In this document: in pieces, positions 51,122 to 60,184 of the stretch
Layout: each line of letters opens with the position of its first letter
How positions within the stretch are numbered: the stretch's first letter is position 1
Notes under the pieces: generated by a model
What the model was told of the DNA's origin: nothing
What the model saw: the letters and a program-made list of their open reading frames with translations, nothing else
Databases searched by the model: none
Program-made: the position numbers and the translations under genes
Assembly: GCF_011947195.1 (NCBI RefSeq)
Contig: NZ_JAATVY010000019.1
Location: forward strand, 62,001-126,000
Direction: 5' to 3'
Length of the DNA: 64,000 bases
From: Planosporangium thailandense
GTDB taxonomy: Bacteria; Actinomycetota; Actinomycetes; Mycobacteriales; Micromonosporaceae

Positions 51122-52297
51122 TCAGGGGGCGATGGCGTCCACGATCTGCTCGGCGAGGCCCTGCCACTTCGCGTACGCGTCGGGGAAGGCCGACCCCTGC
51201 ACCTGCTGGGCGGCGACGGTGACGTCGAGTTGGTCCCAGCCGGGGACAGCGAGCAGGGCCTGGTAGAACAGTTGGGCGGATTGGTGCGCATCCATCCGCT
51301 GGTCGATGCTGCCCCAGTTGGGGCGCTGCTGGAACAGCCCGACGGAGTCGTAGTCGCTGCCCACGCCCTCGTTGGGGTGGTCGAGCGACGCCGGCACGTT
51401 GGAGTTGCCCAGGTTGCGCAGGTGGCTTTCCTGCAGGGCGGTGGCGATGGCCACCACGAACGCGCGTTTCGGCAGGTTCATCTCCTGGCCGGTGCGGACG
51501 ATGGTGATGGCGTTGGCCATCTCGATCTGGATCAGCCCGCCGACCGGTGCGGGATCGGACCGCGGCGGTGCCGGGGCGTCGGCCGGCTTGGCGTCGGCAG
51601 CGCCCTTCGGCTGCGGCTTCGCCGCCGAGGAGGCCGGTTTCGGGGCGGTGCGGTTGTGACTACGGGAAGCGGCGTTTCCCTTGGCCTGCTGCTCCCGGGT
51701 CGTCCGGTCGGTTGCTTTGCGGTTCGTGGACGTCCCGGTGGTGGCTGTGCCGTCGGCCGCGTCCGCCACTGCGGGACCGGTGTCCGCCGCGATGTGGATG
51801 TCACTCGCCGGCGTCGCGCTCGCCGGATCGTGAGCCGCTGCCGCGAGCCCGACACCGCCGAGAGCCATGCTCAGCGCGAGGCCGCCCGCGAGCGGGCTGA
51901 TCCGGTAGGTCATCGCGCGGTGGAAAGTGGGGGCCAATCGCGCGGCAAGAGGATCGATCTTCAATTTCGCGGTACGCCCGATCTCCGTTGCCTTATCGAA
52001 GAATGGGTCGAGCGTCGATTCTGTGGCCCGGGTGACGGCCGAGGTCGCATCCTTGACAAGCGGATTGATCTTCGACCTGGTGGTGGCCGCGATGCTGGCG
52101 ACTCTGGCGCTGAGCTGGTTGATCTTCGACTCGCTGACCTGCGACATGTTCGTCGCAGTCTCGTTTACGAATAGTTGAATATCGTCATTCGTGATGTGAC
52201 GTCCTCGGCGGTAACGGCGCAGATAGTGGGACACGCGGCCTTTCTGCTGATCATTTTCGGTGTTGCTTTGCTGATCATTTTGGGCGTTGCGTTGCAC
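51122..52297 (-). CDS. Membrane-anchored lysozyme/transglycosylase-like protein
   Basis: 391 residues from a GTG at 52297; a GTG at 52234 (RBS-like AGAAAGG) is a good alternative. A charged helical N-terminal region (about 22-135) with KINQLSARVAS and KINPLVKDA repeats precedes one hydrophobic segment (about 140-160, LAGGLALSMALGGVGLAAAA). A Thr/Lys/Pro-rich linker follows (about 175-260). The C-terminal domain (about 262-388) has EMANAITIVRTGQEMNLPKR, ATALQESHLRNLGNSN, EGVGSDYDSVGLFQQRPNWG and FYQALLAVPGWDQ. It is common in actinobacterial wall hydrolases and phage-like proteins (Glu of ALQESH is the likely catalytic acid). It diverges from the riboswitch locus. Confidence 0.83.
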   Translation of the reverse strand: MQRNAQNDQQSNTENDQQKGRVSHYLRRYRRGRHITNDDIQLFVNETATNMSQVSESKINQLSARVASIAATTRSKINPLVKDATSAVTRATESTLDPFFDKATEIGRTAKLKIDPLAARLAPTFHRAMTYRISPLAGGLALSMALGGVGLAAAAHDPASATPASDIHIAADTGPAVADAADGTATTGTSTNRKATDRTTREQQAKGNAASRSHNRTAPKPASSAAKPQPKGAADAKPADAPAPPRSDPAPVGGLIQIEMANAITIVRTGQEMNLPKRAFVVAIATALQESHLRNLGNSNVPASLDHPNEGVGSDYDSVGLFQQRPNWGSIDQRMDAHQSAQLFYQALLAVPGWDQLDVTVAAQQVQGSAFPDAYAKWQGLAEQIVDAIAP

Positions 52298-52629
52298 CCG
52301 GTGAGCTTAATTACGGAGGTGTGGTGTTTGGCGATCAGAAGTGCCTGATGCCACATAGTCAATTTCGAACAGTATCTAGATCGTTACGGTGCGCAACTAT
52401 CGTTGACCGATATGTTGGGTTACGGCCATGTCAGTGGAGGTTAGGGCGGAACACGCGAACTAGGGGTAGATGTCCGGGCGCCGTGCGCATGCGAGCACCT
52501 CGCCGAACCAGCCTGCGGAGGCGCCGGGGCGGGGGAGGCGCTGTACGGGCCATGGAGATCGCCCACTAATGTCCACGTGCCTGGCCCGGTTGCCGGTCAC
52601 CGCGTTGGTGACGTCGGGACAGGCCCGCT

Positions 52630-52752
52630 TAATCGTGCGCGTACGAGCCGGGGACCCAGGTGTCCGGGGTGAATCCGCGAGCCACCGGCCCGCGGTAGGG
52701 CGAGCTTCCCGCCCGAACCCGTCAGCTAACCCGGTAGGCGGTACGGAAGGAG
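52630..52752 (+). ncRNA. ydaO-type c-di-AMP riboswitch
   Basis: The sequence holds the conserved actinobacterial ydaO elements in order: cgagccggggaccc at about 52643-52656, GGGGTGAATCCGCG near 52665-52679, ggtagggcgagcttcccgcc, then CCGAACCCGTCAGCTAACCC (52715-52732) and GGTAGGCGGTACGGAAGGA at the 3' end. These are the core blocks of the c-di-AMP aptamer. In actinobacteria it typically controls secreted wall hydrolases (Rpf, NlpC/P60 and relatives) and turns them off when c-di-AMP is high. The 3' GGAAGGAG doubles as a ribosome site for the GTG at 52762. Assigned by recognition of the motif; a covariance search was not run. Confidence 0.88.
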
Positions 52753-52761
52753 ATCACTCAC

Positions 52762-52845
52762 GTGCGAGGCAACAGGTTCCAGATGCCACATCCTGGCTGG
52801 GCACCACGGCGGCGCGTGCGCCGCGGCCCGCGCCGGCTCACGTAA
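52762..52845 (+). CDS. 27-residue ORF directly after the riboswitch
   Basis: GTG at 52762 is preceded by GGAAGGAG at 10 nt. The peptide is basic (PRRRVRRGPRR) and stops at 52843-52845. It lacks a signal helix, so it is either a short leader peptide or the broken start of a former wall-hydrolase gene whose remainder was lost when the 21-bp repeats arose. I cannot tell which. About 400 bp without another recognisable gene separate it from the C39 peptidase. Confidence 0.5.
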   Translation: MRGNRFQMPHPGWAPRRRVRRGPRRLT

Positions 52846-52980
52846 CGCGGCGGCTCAGCCGGCGCCGCGGTAGGCCGACCGGCCGTTCGGTGGCGTGCCG
52901 CCGCGTGCCACGGGCGCCTCGGTGACCCACCGTCGGCGACCGGCGTATCCACCTCCCACTTCACCGCTCCCCGCGCGCCG

Positions 52981-53096
52981 CCGGCCGTGCGCCGGTTCAC
53001 GCCGGCCGTGCGCCGGTTCACGCCGGCCGTGCGCCGGTTCACGCCGGCCGTGCGCCGGTTCACGCGGGCCGTGCGCCGGTTCACGCGGGCCGTCGG
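52981..53096. repeat. 21-bp tandem repeats (ccggccgtgcgccggttcacg)
   Basis: Five full units at 52981, 53002, 53023, 53044 and 53065 (first base change in the last), then a partial one. They lie in the leader between the riboswitch and the C39 peptidase, followed by a smaller duplication of cgaacacccctgaa near 53140-53170. Each unit can fold as a small GC hairpin. Confidence 0.9.
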
Positions 53097-53246
53097 TGGC
53101 GGCTGCCCGAACCAACACCCGCCCTGGACGACCGCTGTTCCCGATCGAACACCCCTGAACGAACACCCCTGAACGAACGCCCCCTCCGAACAAACCGCCA
53201 CCCGAATGAACAGCCGGGCCCGCCGCCGGCGCATGTGGAGACTCGA

Positions 53247-54218
53247 GTGAAGCACCGTCGTAACCGAAGCAGGTTCAGTCACGCACCGAAGTCCTGGCGC
53301 TTCCGGACTCCGGTGGTGTCCGCCGCTGTCCTGGCCGTCGCCACCGCGTCGGGCGTCGTGGTGACGCAGTGGCACGGCGGTGCCGCGCGAGCGGGCTCCT
53401 GGAGCTTCGCCCTGGCGGACGTCGGTGCCCCGGGCCGCCCGGGCGGGGGAGCGGGTCCGGTGCTGGCCGCACCGCACCGCAGCGGGTCCTCGCTGGGGTC
53501 GAGCGTCGCCGCCGCGCGGACGTCCACAGCGCCGGCCCCGGCGAGGTCGGTGGCCCCCGTCGCCGGCGCCGCGCGGAGCGCGCCCGCCGCGCCGCCCGCG
53601 CCCGCCGCGCCGCCCGCGCCCGCCGCGCCGCTCGAGGTCCCGGCCGCGCCGTCCGTCGCGCCGCCACTGCCCACCGCCTCCGTGCCACCCCCGCCGCCCG
53701 CGCCCGCGTCGTCGAAGGTGCTGACCTTCCAGTACCAGGCACAGATCAACGGCTGGTACTGCGGGCCGGCGGCGACCCGCATCGCCCTGACCGCGCGCGG
53801 GAAGTTCCCGACCCAGGACGCCGTCGCGGCCGTCCTGGGCACCACGACCAGCGGTACCGACTCGGCGGCGGACACGACCCGAGGGCTCAACGCCCTGTTG
53901 GGTGAGACCACGTACCAGACCCACCTGATCGCGGGCAACGCACCGACCCCGGCCGAGGCGGCGCAGTTCCAGACCGATGTCGTACGCGCCGTCGGCAACG
54001 GGTACGCCGTCGTCGCGAACATCGTCGGCACGGCCGTCGACGTGACCGGCGCGGCGCACAGCTACGGCAACGGCCATTTCCTGACCGTGGTCGGTTACCG
54101 CGACGACGGGCGGACCGTTGACGTCGCCGACCCGGCCAACCCCGGCGGCGACGGCACGTACTGGATGGCGACGGCCAACTTCGCCAGATGGATGGCCCAT
54201 CGGGGCTACTCGGCCTGA
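53247..54218 (+). CDS. Secreted C39-like papain-fold peptidase
   Basis: 323 residues from a GTG at 53247 (GTGGAG upstream). A signal peptide or anchor covers about 1-45. A long Ala/Pro-rich linker (about 85-150, AAPPAP repeats) crosses the wall. The domain (about 153-320) has Cys172 in NGWYCGPAATRIAL, His277 in YGNGHFLTVVGY and Asp/Asn in VADPANPG, a cysteine-protease triad. It probably cleaves wall peptides or proteins. Because it is the next secreted gene after the c-di-AMP riboswitch, it may be under its control through a 490-nt leader; its own promoter is an alternative. Confidence 0.87.
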   Translation: MKHRRNRSRFSHAPKSWRFRTPVVSAAVLAVATASGVVVTQWHGGAARAGSWSFALADVGAPGRPGGGAGPVLAAPHRSGSSLGSSVAAARTSTAPAPARSVAPVAGAARSAPAAPPAPAAPPAPAAPLEVPAAPSVAPPLPTASVPPPPPAPASSKVLTFQYQAQINGWYCGPAATRIALTARGKFPTQDAVAAVLGTTTSGTDSAADTTRGLNALLGETTYQTHLIAGNAPTPAEAAQFQTDVVRAVGNGYAVVANIVGTAVDVTGAAHSYGNGHFLTVVGYRDDGRTVDVADPANPGGDGTYWMATANFARWMAHRGYSA

Positions 54219-54244
54219 GCGGCCGGCCGTGATCTGATAGGCGC

Positions 54245-55027
54245 ATGCCGACCGATGGGGTAGGGAGCGCCGTCCGCGTGGAGCGGTCCGGACCGGTCAC
54301 CACCGTGATCCTGGACCGCCCCCACGTACGCAACGCCGTCGATCGGGCGACCGCGTCGGCGCTCGCGGACGCGTTCCGCGCCTTCGACGCCGACGACCAG
54401 GCGCGGGTGGCGGTCCTGTGGGGCGCCGGGGGTACGTTCTGCGCCGGCGCCGACCTGCACGCGATCGCGGCGGGCGAGCCCAACCGGTTCGAGCCGACCG
54501 GTGACGGTCCGATGGGTCCGACCCGGATGCGGCTGACCAAGCCGGTGATCGCGGCGGTCAGCGGGTACGCGGTGGCCGGCGGCCTGGAGCTCGCGCTCTG
54601 GTGCGACCTCCGGGTGGTCGAGGAGGACGCGACGTTCGGGGTGTTCTGCCGGCGCTGGGGCGTGCCGCTGGTCGACGGCGGCACCGTACGGCTTCCGCGC
54701 GTCGTCGGCCTCGGCCGGGCGCTCGACCTCATCCTCACCGGCCGTCCCGTCGACGCCGCCGAGGCGCTGTCGATCGGCCTCGCCACCCGGGTGGTGCCGC
54801 CGGGTACCGCCCGCGCGGCGGCGGAGGAGCTGGCCGCGACCATCGCCGCGTTCCCACAGGTGTGCCTGCGCCACGACCGGGCCTCGGTGTACGACACGGA
54901 GGGGCTGGCCGTCGGGCCGGCCCTTGCGGTCGAGTATGAACACGGGCGCGCCGCGCTCGAGACCGAGGCCGGGCCGGGTGCCCGACGGTTCAGCCAGGGC
55001 AGCGGGCGGGGCGGGAGCTTCGCCTGA
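54245..55027 (+). CDS. Enoyl-CoA hydratase/isomerase (crotonase) family protein
   Basis: 260 residues. Crotonase features: VTTVILDRPHVRNAVDRATA, GTFCAGADLHAIA with the oxyanion Gly, VIAAVSGYAVAGGLELALWC, and DLRVVEEDATFGVFCRRWGV, then LVDGGTVRLPRVVG. It hydrates or isomerises enoyl-CoA esters; the catalytic Glu of true hydratases corresponds here to Val-Asp-Gly-Gly-Thr, so the exact reaction is uncertain. Single gene upstream of pgi. Confidence 0.9.
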   Translation: MPTDGVGSAVRVERSGPVTTVILDRPHVRNAVDRATASALADAFRAFDADDQARVAVLWGAGGTFCAGADLHAIAAGEPNRFEPTGDGPMGPTRMRLTKPVIAAVSGYAVAGGLELALWCDLRVVEEDATFGVFCRRWGVPLVDGGTVRLPRVVGLGRALDLILTGRPVDAAEALSIGLATRVVPPGTARAAAEELAATIAAFPQVCLRHDRASVYDTEGLAVGPALAVEYEHGRAALETEAGPGARRFSQGSGRGGSFA

Positions 55028-55201
55028 CGTCCGTACGCCAGTCGCTTCGCTGGCGGCCGGTGCGAACGCCCCGGCCGCGCACGGCCGGTCGTGTCCATGA
55101 TCACGTCCGGGTCCGCGTGACCTTCGCTGGCCGGGCGACATGTACCGGGTCCGCCGCGGGTAACTTGAGGTCGTAACGATCCTCGAGCCGGGAGCTGCCC
55201 G

Positions 55202-56836
55202 ATGAGCATCGATGTCAGCACCACCGCCGAATGGCAGGCGCTGCAGACCCACGCTGAAAAGATCCGCGACACGCACCTGCGGGACCTGTTCGCCGCCGAC
55301 CCGCACCGCGGCGAACGGCTCACCGGCCAGGTAGCCGACCTGTACGTGGACTACAGCAAGAACCGCGTCACCGACGAGACGCTGGCGTTGCTGACCGCCC
55401 TGGCGGACCGGGTCGGGCTGCGGGACCGGATCGCGGCCATGTTCGGCGGCGAGCACATCAACACGAGCGAGGACCGGGCCGTCCTGCACACCGCGCTGCG
55501 CCTGCCCCGCGACGCCCGGCTCGTGGTCGACGGTCAGGACGTGGTGGCCGACGTCCACGCCGTCCTCGACCGGATGGCCGCGTTCGCCGAGCGGGTGCGC
55601 TCCGGCGAGTGGCGCGGCCACACCGGCAAGCCGATCAGGACGGTCGTGAACATCGGCATCGGCGGCTCGGACCTGGGGCCGGTGATGGCCTACGAGGCGC
55701 TGAAGGCCTACCGCGACACCGACATCACCTGCCGGTTCGTCTCCAACATCGACCCGACCGACCTGTACGACAAGACCCACGACCTCGACCCCGAGACCAC
55801 GCTGTTCATCGTGGCGTCCAAGACCTTCTCCACGCTCGAGACGCTCACCAACGCCAAGCAGGCACGGCAGTGGCTGCTGGCGAAGCTCGGCGCGGACGAA
55901 TCCGCCGTGGCCAAGCACTTCGTGGCGGTCAGCACCAGCGAGCAGCGGGTCCGCGACTTCGGCATCGACCCGGCGAACATGTTCGGGTTCTGGGACTGGG
56001 TGGGCGGCCGGTACTCGTACGACTCGGCGGTCGGCCTGTCGCTCATGCTCGCGATCGGGCCGGAGCGCTTCCGGGAGATGCTCGCCGGCTTCCACGCCGT
56101 CGACGAGCACTTCCGGCGCGCCCCGATCGAGCGGAACGTGCCGGTACTGATGGGCCTGCTCAACGTCTGGTACAACAACTTCCTCGGCGCGCAGACCCAC
56201 GCCGTGCTGCCGTACTCGCAGTACCTGCACCGGTTCCCGGCGTACCTGCAGCAGCTGACGATGGAGAGCCTCGGCAAGTCGGTGCGCGCCGACGGCACCC
56301 CGGTCACGTGCCAGACCGGCGAGATCTTCTGGGGCGAGCCCGGCACCAACGGCCAGCACGCGTTCTACCAGCTGCTGCACCAGGGTACGAAGCTGGTGCC
56401 GGCCGACTTCATCGCGTTCAGCGAACCCAACCACGACCTCGACGCCATGCATGACCTGTTCATGTCCAACTTCTTCGCGCAGACCGCCGCGCTGGCCTTC
56501 GGCCGTACCCGGGAAGAGATCGAGGCGGAGGGTACGCCGGCCGCCGTGGTGCCGCACAAGGTGATGCCGGGCAACCGCCCGACCACCTCCATCCTCGCGC
56601 CGAAGCTGACGCCGTCGACGCTGGGTCAGCTCGTCGCGCTCTACGAGCACATCACCTTTACCGAAGGGATGATCTGGGGGATCGACCCGTTCGACCAGTG
56701 GGGCGTCGAGCTGGGCAAGGTGATGGCCAACCGGTTGGCGCCGCTGCTCACCAGCGCCGAGGCGCCGAAGCTCGACCAGGACTCGTCGACCAACGCCCTG
56801 ATAGCCCGCTACCGCGCCGAGCGCGGCCGGGCCTGA
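55202..56836 (+). CDS. pgi: Glucose-6-phosphate isomerase
   Basis: 544 residues, the full length of bacterial Pgi. It has the family blocks [77 protein letters not shown] then TMESLGKSV, and [17 protein letters not shown]. It interconverts glucose-6-phosphate and fructose-6-phosphate in glycolysis and gluconeogenesis. The start ATG at 55202 follows GGGAG. The gene ends in two hairpins. Single transcription unit. Confidence 0.97.
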   Translation: MSIDVSTTAEWQALQTHAEKIRDTHLRDLFAADPHRGERLTGQVADLYVDYSKNRVTDETLALLTALADRVGLRDRIAAMFGGEHINTSEDRAVLHTALRLPRDARLVVDGQDVVADVHAVLDRMAAFAERVRSGEWRGHTGKPIRTVVNIGIGGSDLGPVMAYEALKAYRDTDITCRFVSNIDPTDLYDKTHDLDPETTLFIVASKTFSTLETLTNAKQARQWLLAKLGADESAVAKHFVAVSTSEQRVRDFGIDPANMFGFWDWVGGRYSYDSAVGLSLMLAIGPERFREMLAGFHAVDEHFRRAPIERNVPVLMGLLNVWYNNFLGAQTHAVLPYSQYLHRFPAYLQQLTMESLGKSVRADGTPVTCQTGEIFWGEPGTNGQHAFYQLLHQGTKLVPADFIAFSEPNHDLDAMHDLFMSNFFAQTAALAFGRTREEIEAEGTPAAVVPHKVMPGNRPTTSILAPKLTPSTLGQLVALYEHITFTEGMIWGIDPFDQWGVELGKVMANRLAPLLTSAEAPKLDQDSSTNALIARYRAERGRA

Positions 56837-56844
56837 CGCCGGTC

Positions 56845-56885
56845 GGCCCACCCGTACGCCCGCTACCGGGGCGTCGAGGTGGGCC
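56845..56885 (+). terminator. Long hairpin after pgi
   Basis: GGCCCACC (56845-56852) pairs with GGTGGGCC (56878-56885), with an inner ACGCCC/GGGCGT stem, 8 bp after the pgi stop. Confidence 0.65.
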
Positions 56886-56933
56886 GTTCCGCCGACGGTA
56901 GTGAACAGCTGCTGGGAACGGGCTGAAAAGACC

Positions 56934-56966
56934 GGGGCGTGCCACCGTCCACCGGTGGCACGCCCC
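56934..56966. terminator. 14-bp perfect hairpin between convergent genes
   Basis: GGGGCGTGCCACCG pairs with CGGTGGCACGCCCC around TCCAC, between pgi and the 5'-nucleotidase gene that ends at 56981. Likely used from both sides. Confidence 0.85.
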
Positions 56967-56980
56967 TGCGATGAGATGGT

Positions 56981-58780
56981 TCAGAAGACCGGCACGCCCT
57001 CGCGTACCAGCCGCCAGTTGGCTTCGAAGAAGTCGGCCGGGTCGATGGCGCCCTTCGCCTGCGCCCAGTCGATGAGCAGCTGGCGGATCTCCTTCTGCTG
57101 GTTGTACACCTGGGTCTTCACGATGCCGGGGAACGCGCCGCCGCCGCTGCGACGGTAGTTGTTCACCGCGACGACGAACTGGTCGCCGTCGGCGACCGGC
57201 ACGCCGCTGCGCTCCAGCTTCACGATCCGCTGGCCCACCGGCCTGCTGATGTCGATGTCATAATCCACACCGGACAGCACGTCGTAGTTGTAGTCCGGGA
57301 TCGACGGATCGTTGATGGCGCCGGAGTCGACCGGCGCGCCCGGGGCGAGCTGGACGAAGTACTTCGCCGAGTACTCCAGGTACGCCTTGACCTCGGCGCC
57401 GCTGAGTACGACGGCCTCCAGGGTGTTGTCGTAGATGTAGAGCCCGGCCACGTCCCGGATCCGCACGTCACCGGCGGGGAAGACGGCGGTGCGGCTGAAC
57501 GGCGCGGCGATCGACAGCACCGGGAGGCCGGCGTACTGCGTGCCGGCCAGGGCGGCGGTCACCGTGTCGGTCTGCACCTTGTTGATGAAGTCGAGGATCG
57601 GGGTGTCCTTGTAGCGCGACTCGGCCGCCGACAGCTCCACCTTCGACTGCGCGACGACCTGGTTGACGTACGCGACGGTCTTGGCGTGCTGCGCCCGGAC
57701 CGCCGCCAGCACCGCCGGGTCCTCCACGACGGTGTTGGTGTTGAGCAGGGTGGCGTGCTTACTGGTGATCTGCCACCTGCCGCGCTCCCGGCTGAGCGTG
57801 AAGTCCATCCGGGTCAGCCGCTGGCCCCACTTCGAGGGCTCGGACATCACGACCTGTTCGCCGGTCGTGTCGTTGGTGACGAACCGCTCCGGGATCTCCA
57901 GGTGGGCGTGGCCGAACAGGATCGCGTCGATGCCGGGAACCTGCTTCGCGATGAGCGCCGCCGGGTTCTCGTTGGGCAGCTCCGGACCGTAGCTGGACAC
58001 TCCGCTGTCACCGCCGTGCGCGGACACGATGACGATGTCGGCGCCGCGTTCCCGCATCACCGGCACCCACTTCGCGGCCGTCGCGACCATGTCCTCGAAG
58101 CGCAGCCTGCCCTCGACGTTGCCCTTGTCCCAGATGGCGACGCCGGGGTTGGTCAGGCCGAGGATGCCCACCCGCAGGGTCGGCGCATCGTCGCCGAGCT
58201 CGACCTTCTTGATGACGTACGGCAGGTATGCCGGCTTGCCGTCGCGGACGTTGACCGCGTTGGCGGCGAGGGCCGGGAAGCCGAGCTGCTTGATCCACAG
58301 GCCGAGCAGCGGCAGTCCGTAGTTGAACTCGTGGTTGCCGAGGGTCACCGCGTCGTACTCGATGACGTTCATCGCACGGGCCATCGGGTGCTTCTCGCCG
58401 GTGGAGGTGATCGGCTCCTGCTTGGCGTAGTACGTCGCCAGCGGGGTGCCCTGGATGGTGTCGCCGGCGTCGAGGACGAGGGTCGCCTTGCCGCGACGCT
58501 CGGCCCTGATCCGGTTGACCAGGGTGGCCACCTTCGCCAGGCCGACGTCGTTGTGCTGGCTGTCGTCGTACTCGGCGTCCTTGTAGTAGTCCCAGTTGCA
58601 GACGTTGCCGTGGGTGTCGGAGGTGCCGAGCACGGTCAGGTCGTACGTCCTGGGCTGGCGCTTTCCGGGCTCCTTCGCGTCGTCCGCGTGTGCCGGAGCG
58701 GTGGCCACCAGTGGTGCGGCGGCCGCCGCCGCGGCCGCGGCGAGGACCTGGCGCCGGGACGGTCCGGGGGGAGGTGTCAT
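56981..58780 (-). CDS. Tat-exported 5'-nucleotidase/metallophosphatase (UshA-like)
   Basis: 599 residues. Twin-arginine signal PSRRQVLAAAAAAA, cut near AHA at about 30. The metallophosphatase domain (about 45-320) shows DTHGN, DAGDTIQGTP, LGNHEFNYG, SAHGGDSG and FGHAHLEIPE, a complete dimetal site. The C-terminal 5'-nucleotidase domain (about 375-575) has FSRTAVFPAGDVRIRDVAGL, YIYDNTLEAVVLSGAEVKAY and NNYRRSGGGAFPG. It cleaves nucleotides or sugar nucleotides outside the membrane to recover phosphate and nucleosides. Single gene. Confidence 0.95.
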   Translation of the reverse strand: MTPPPGPSRRQVLAAAAAAAAAPLVATAPAHADDAKEPGKRQPRTYDLTVLGTSDTHGNVCNWDYYKDAEYDDSQHNDVGLAKVATLVNRIRAERRGKATLVLDAGDTIQGTPLATYYAKQEPITSTGEKHPMARAMNVIEYDAVTLGNHEFNYGLPLLGLWIKQLGFPALAANAVNVRDGKPAYLPYVIKKVELGDDAPTLRVGILGLTNPGVAIWDKGNVEGRLRFEDMVATAAKWVPVMRERGADIVIVSAHGGDSGVSSYGPELPNENPAALIAKQVPGIDAILFGHAHLEIPERFVTNDTTGEQVVMSEPSKWGQRLTRMDFTLSRERGRWQITSKHATLLNTNTVVEDPAVLAAVRAQHAKTVAYVNQVVAQSKVELSAAESRYKDTPILDFINKVQTDTVTAALAGTQYAGLPVLSIAAPFSRTAVFPAGDVRIRDVAGLYIYDNTLEAVVLSGAEVKAYLEYSAKYFVQLAPGAPVDSGAINDPSIPDYNYDVLSGVDYDIDISRPVGQRIVKLERSGVPVADGDQFVVAVNNYRRSGGGAFPGIVKTQVYNQQKEIRQLLIDWAQAKGAIDPADFFEANWRLVREGVPVF

Positions 58781-58927
58781 GAGGTGCCTTCCGTGTGGGA
58801 GCTGCGCCTCGTGGGCGCTGCCCGCACGATAACCGTCGATACCCTCCCGTGCTACGTACGGGCACCCGGCGCGTCGGGGCGCGATGTCGACGGTCCGGAC
58901 CCGGCGGCACCCCGATCCGACCGGTCG

Positions 58928-59959
58928 TCAGTCCGAGGCGACGAACCGGGGACGCCGGCGCCGAACCGTCCGGATGGCGACGGCGCCGACGGCGAGCGCT
59001 GCCAGTCCGGCACCGGCGACGAGCGCGGAGGCGGAGCCGGTGACCGGCAGGCCACTACCGGCGCCCGCGGACGCCGGCGCCGCACCGGCCGGCGCCGGAG
59101 TGGCGCTGGCGGTGGTTCTGGCTGTGGTGCTGGCGGTGGCGGTGGCGGTGGCGGTGGGGCTCGGCGCTGGCTGCTGGGGCGCAGCGGACTCCCCGGCGCG
59201 GCTGAGCACGGCCATGGCGGTCTCGGTCGTGCCGTTGCCGACCGGCTCGTCGAACCTGCTGACCGCGTACCCCCGCTCGTCCGGGGTGAACCTCCACCCG
59301 GCCGGGGCGGTGAAGACGACCTCGTACCTGCTCGCCGGCACGTGGTGCAGCTCCAGCCGGCCGCTGCTGCCGGTCTTCCCGGTCGTGTAGACCTTGTGGC
59401 TGACGGCGTCGGTCACGGTGACCAGCACATTGGTCACCGGCGGGCCGTCCTCGGCGCGGCTGTCACCGCTCTCCACCGCCCGGAGCACCAGCGTTCCGTG
59501 GCCGCCCGGCACCGCGGCCCACGGGCGCCCGAAGTTGTCGCCCAGCCTGTCCCTGTTCTCGCCGGTGTCGGCGGCGAAGTAGAGGAGGTCGTTGATGTAG
59601 CCCCGGTCGTAGCCAGCGGAGCTCACCGAGCCGTGTGCGACGAGCGTCTTCGACGCGCCGGGAGCAAGGTTGAACGGTGCCGGGTCCGGCGGGCCACCGG
59701 CCCAGTCCACCCCACCGACGAAGCCGCCGTTGCGCAGCCGGACGCCGCCAGCGGTGGCGGAGCCCTTGTTCGTGACGACGACGGTCATCGTGACCTTGTC
59801 GCCGACGTGGTAGCTGCCGCGGTCGAACGTCGCCGTCACCGCGGTGTCCGCCGCGCCCGTGGGCGGCGCGGCGGCGGCGGGCAGGGCGGCGGGCAGGGTC
59901 AGGCCCACGCCGCACAGGACGGCTGCGCCGCCGCGCAGCACCGGATGGTCAGAGCGCAC
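58928..59959 (-). CDS. Surface protein with LPxTG-like sorting signal
   Basis: 343 residues from a GTG at 59959 (GGGGAGG upstream). Signal peptide about 1-35. A CARDB/DUF11-like domain (about 38-170: TFDRGSYHVGDKVTMTVVVT) is followed by an Ig/SpaA-like segment (about 170-245: GKTGSSGRLELHHVPASRYE). An Ala/Thr/Pro stalk precedes LPVTG at 304-308, a hydrophobic helix and a basic tail. This is a sortase substrate tethered to peptidoglycan. The mature part is a beta-sandwich stalk with no enzymatic motif; adhesin or structural role likely. Confidence 0.87.
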   Translation of the reverse strand: MRSDHPVLRGGAAVLCGVGLTLPAALPAAAAPPTGAADTAVTATFDRGSYHVGDKVTMTVVVTNKGSATAGGVRLRNGGFVGGVDWAGGPPDPAPFNLAPGASKTLVAHGSVSSAGYDRGYINDLLYFAADTGENRDRLGDNFGRPWAAVPGGHGTLVLRAVESGDSRAEDGPPVTNVLVTVTDAVSHKVYTTGKTGSSGRLELHHVPASRYEVVFTAPAGWRFTPDERGYAVSRFDEPVGNGTTETAMAVLSRAGESAAPQQPAPSPTATATATASTTARTTASATPAPAGAAPASAGAGSGLPVTGSASALVAGAGLAALAVGAVAIRTVRRRRPRFVASD

Positions 59960-60184
59960 ACGTGCCTCCCCGTGATCTCGTGTCGCGCCAGGCAGGCTAG
60001 GGCAGGACGGTGCGCCGTGCGACCCGGCATAACAGGCATTCGATCGATAGTCGTAGAAATAAGGTGGGTGGCTCGTGTGATCCTCGCCGTGGCGCGCTCG
60101 GACAGCGGGTGCGGTCGCTTCCTCGCGGCGTCGCCGTCGGTTGCGCTGCTGTGCGAACCTGACCACCATGACCGGGGTACGCGC

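Noticed and set aside
54206-56851. 881-codon open frame on the minus strand opposite pgi
   Set aside because: It lies entirely opposite the clear pgi and crotonase genes; long antisense frames are expected at this GC content and its residues are Arg/Gly/Val-rich without motifs.
57686-60184. Very long plus-strand frame running into the GNAT gene
   Set aside because: It is antisense to the 5'-nucleotidase and the LPxTG protein; only its last 172 codons (from 60185) are a real gene.
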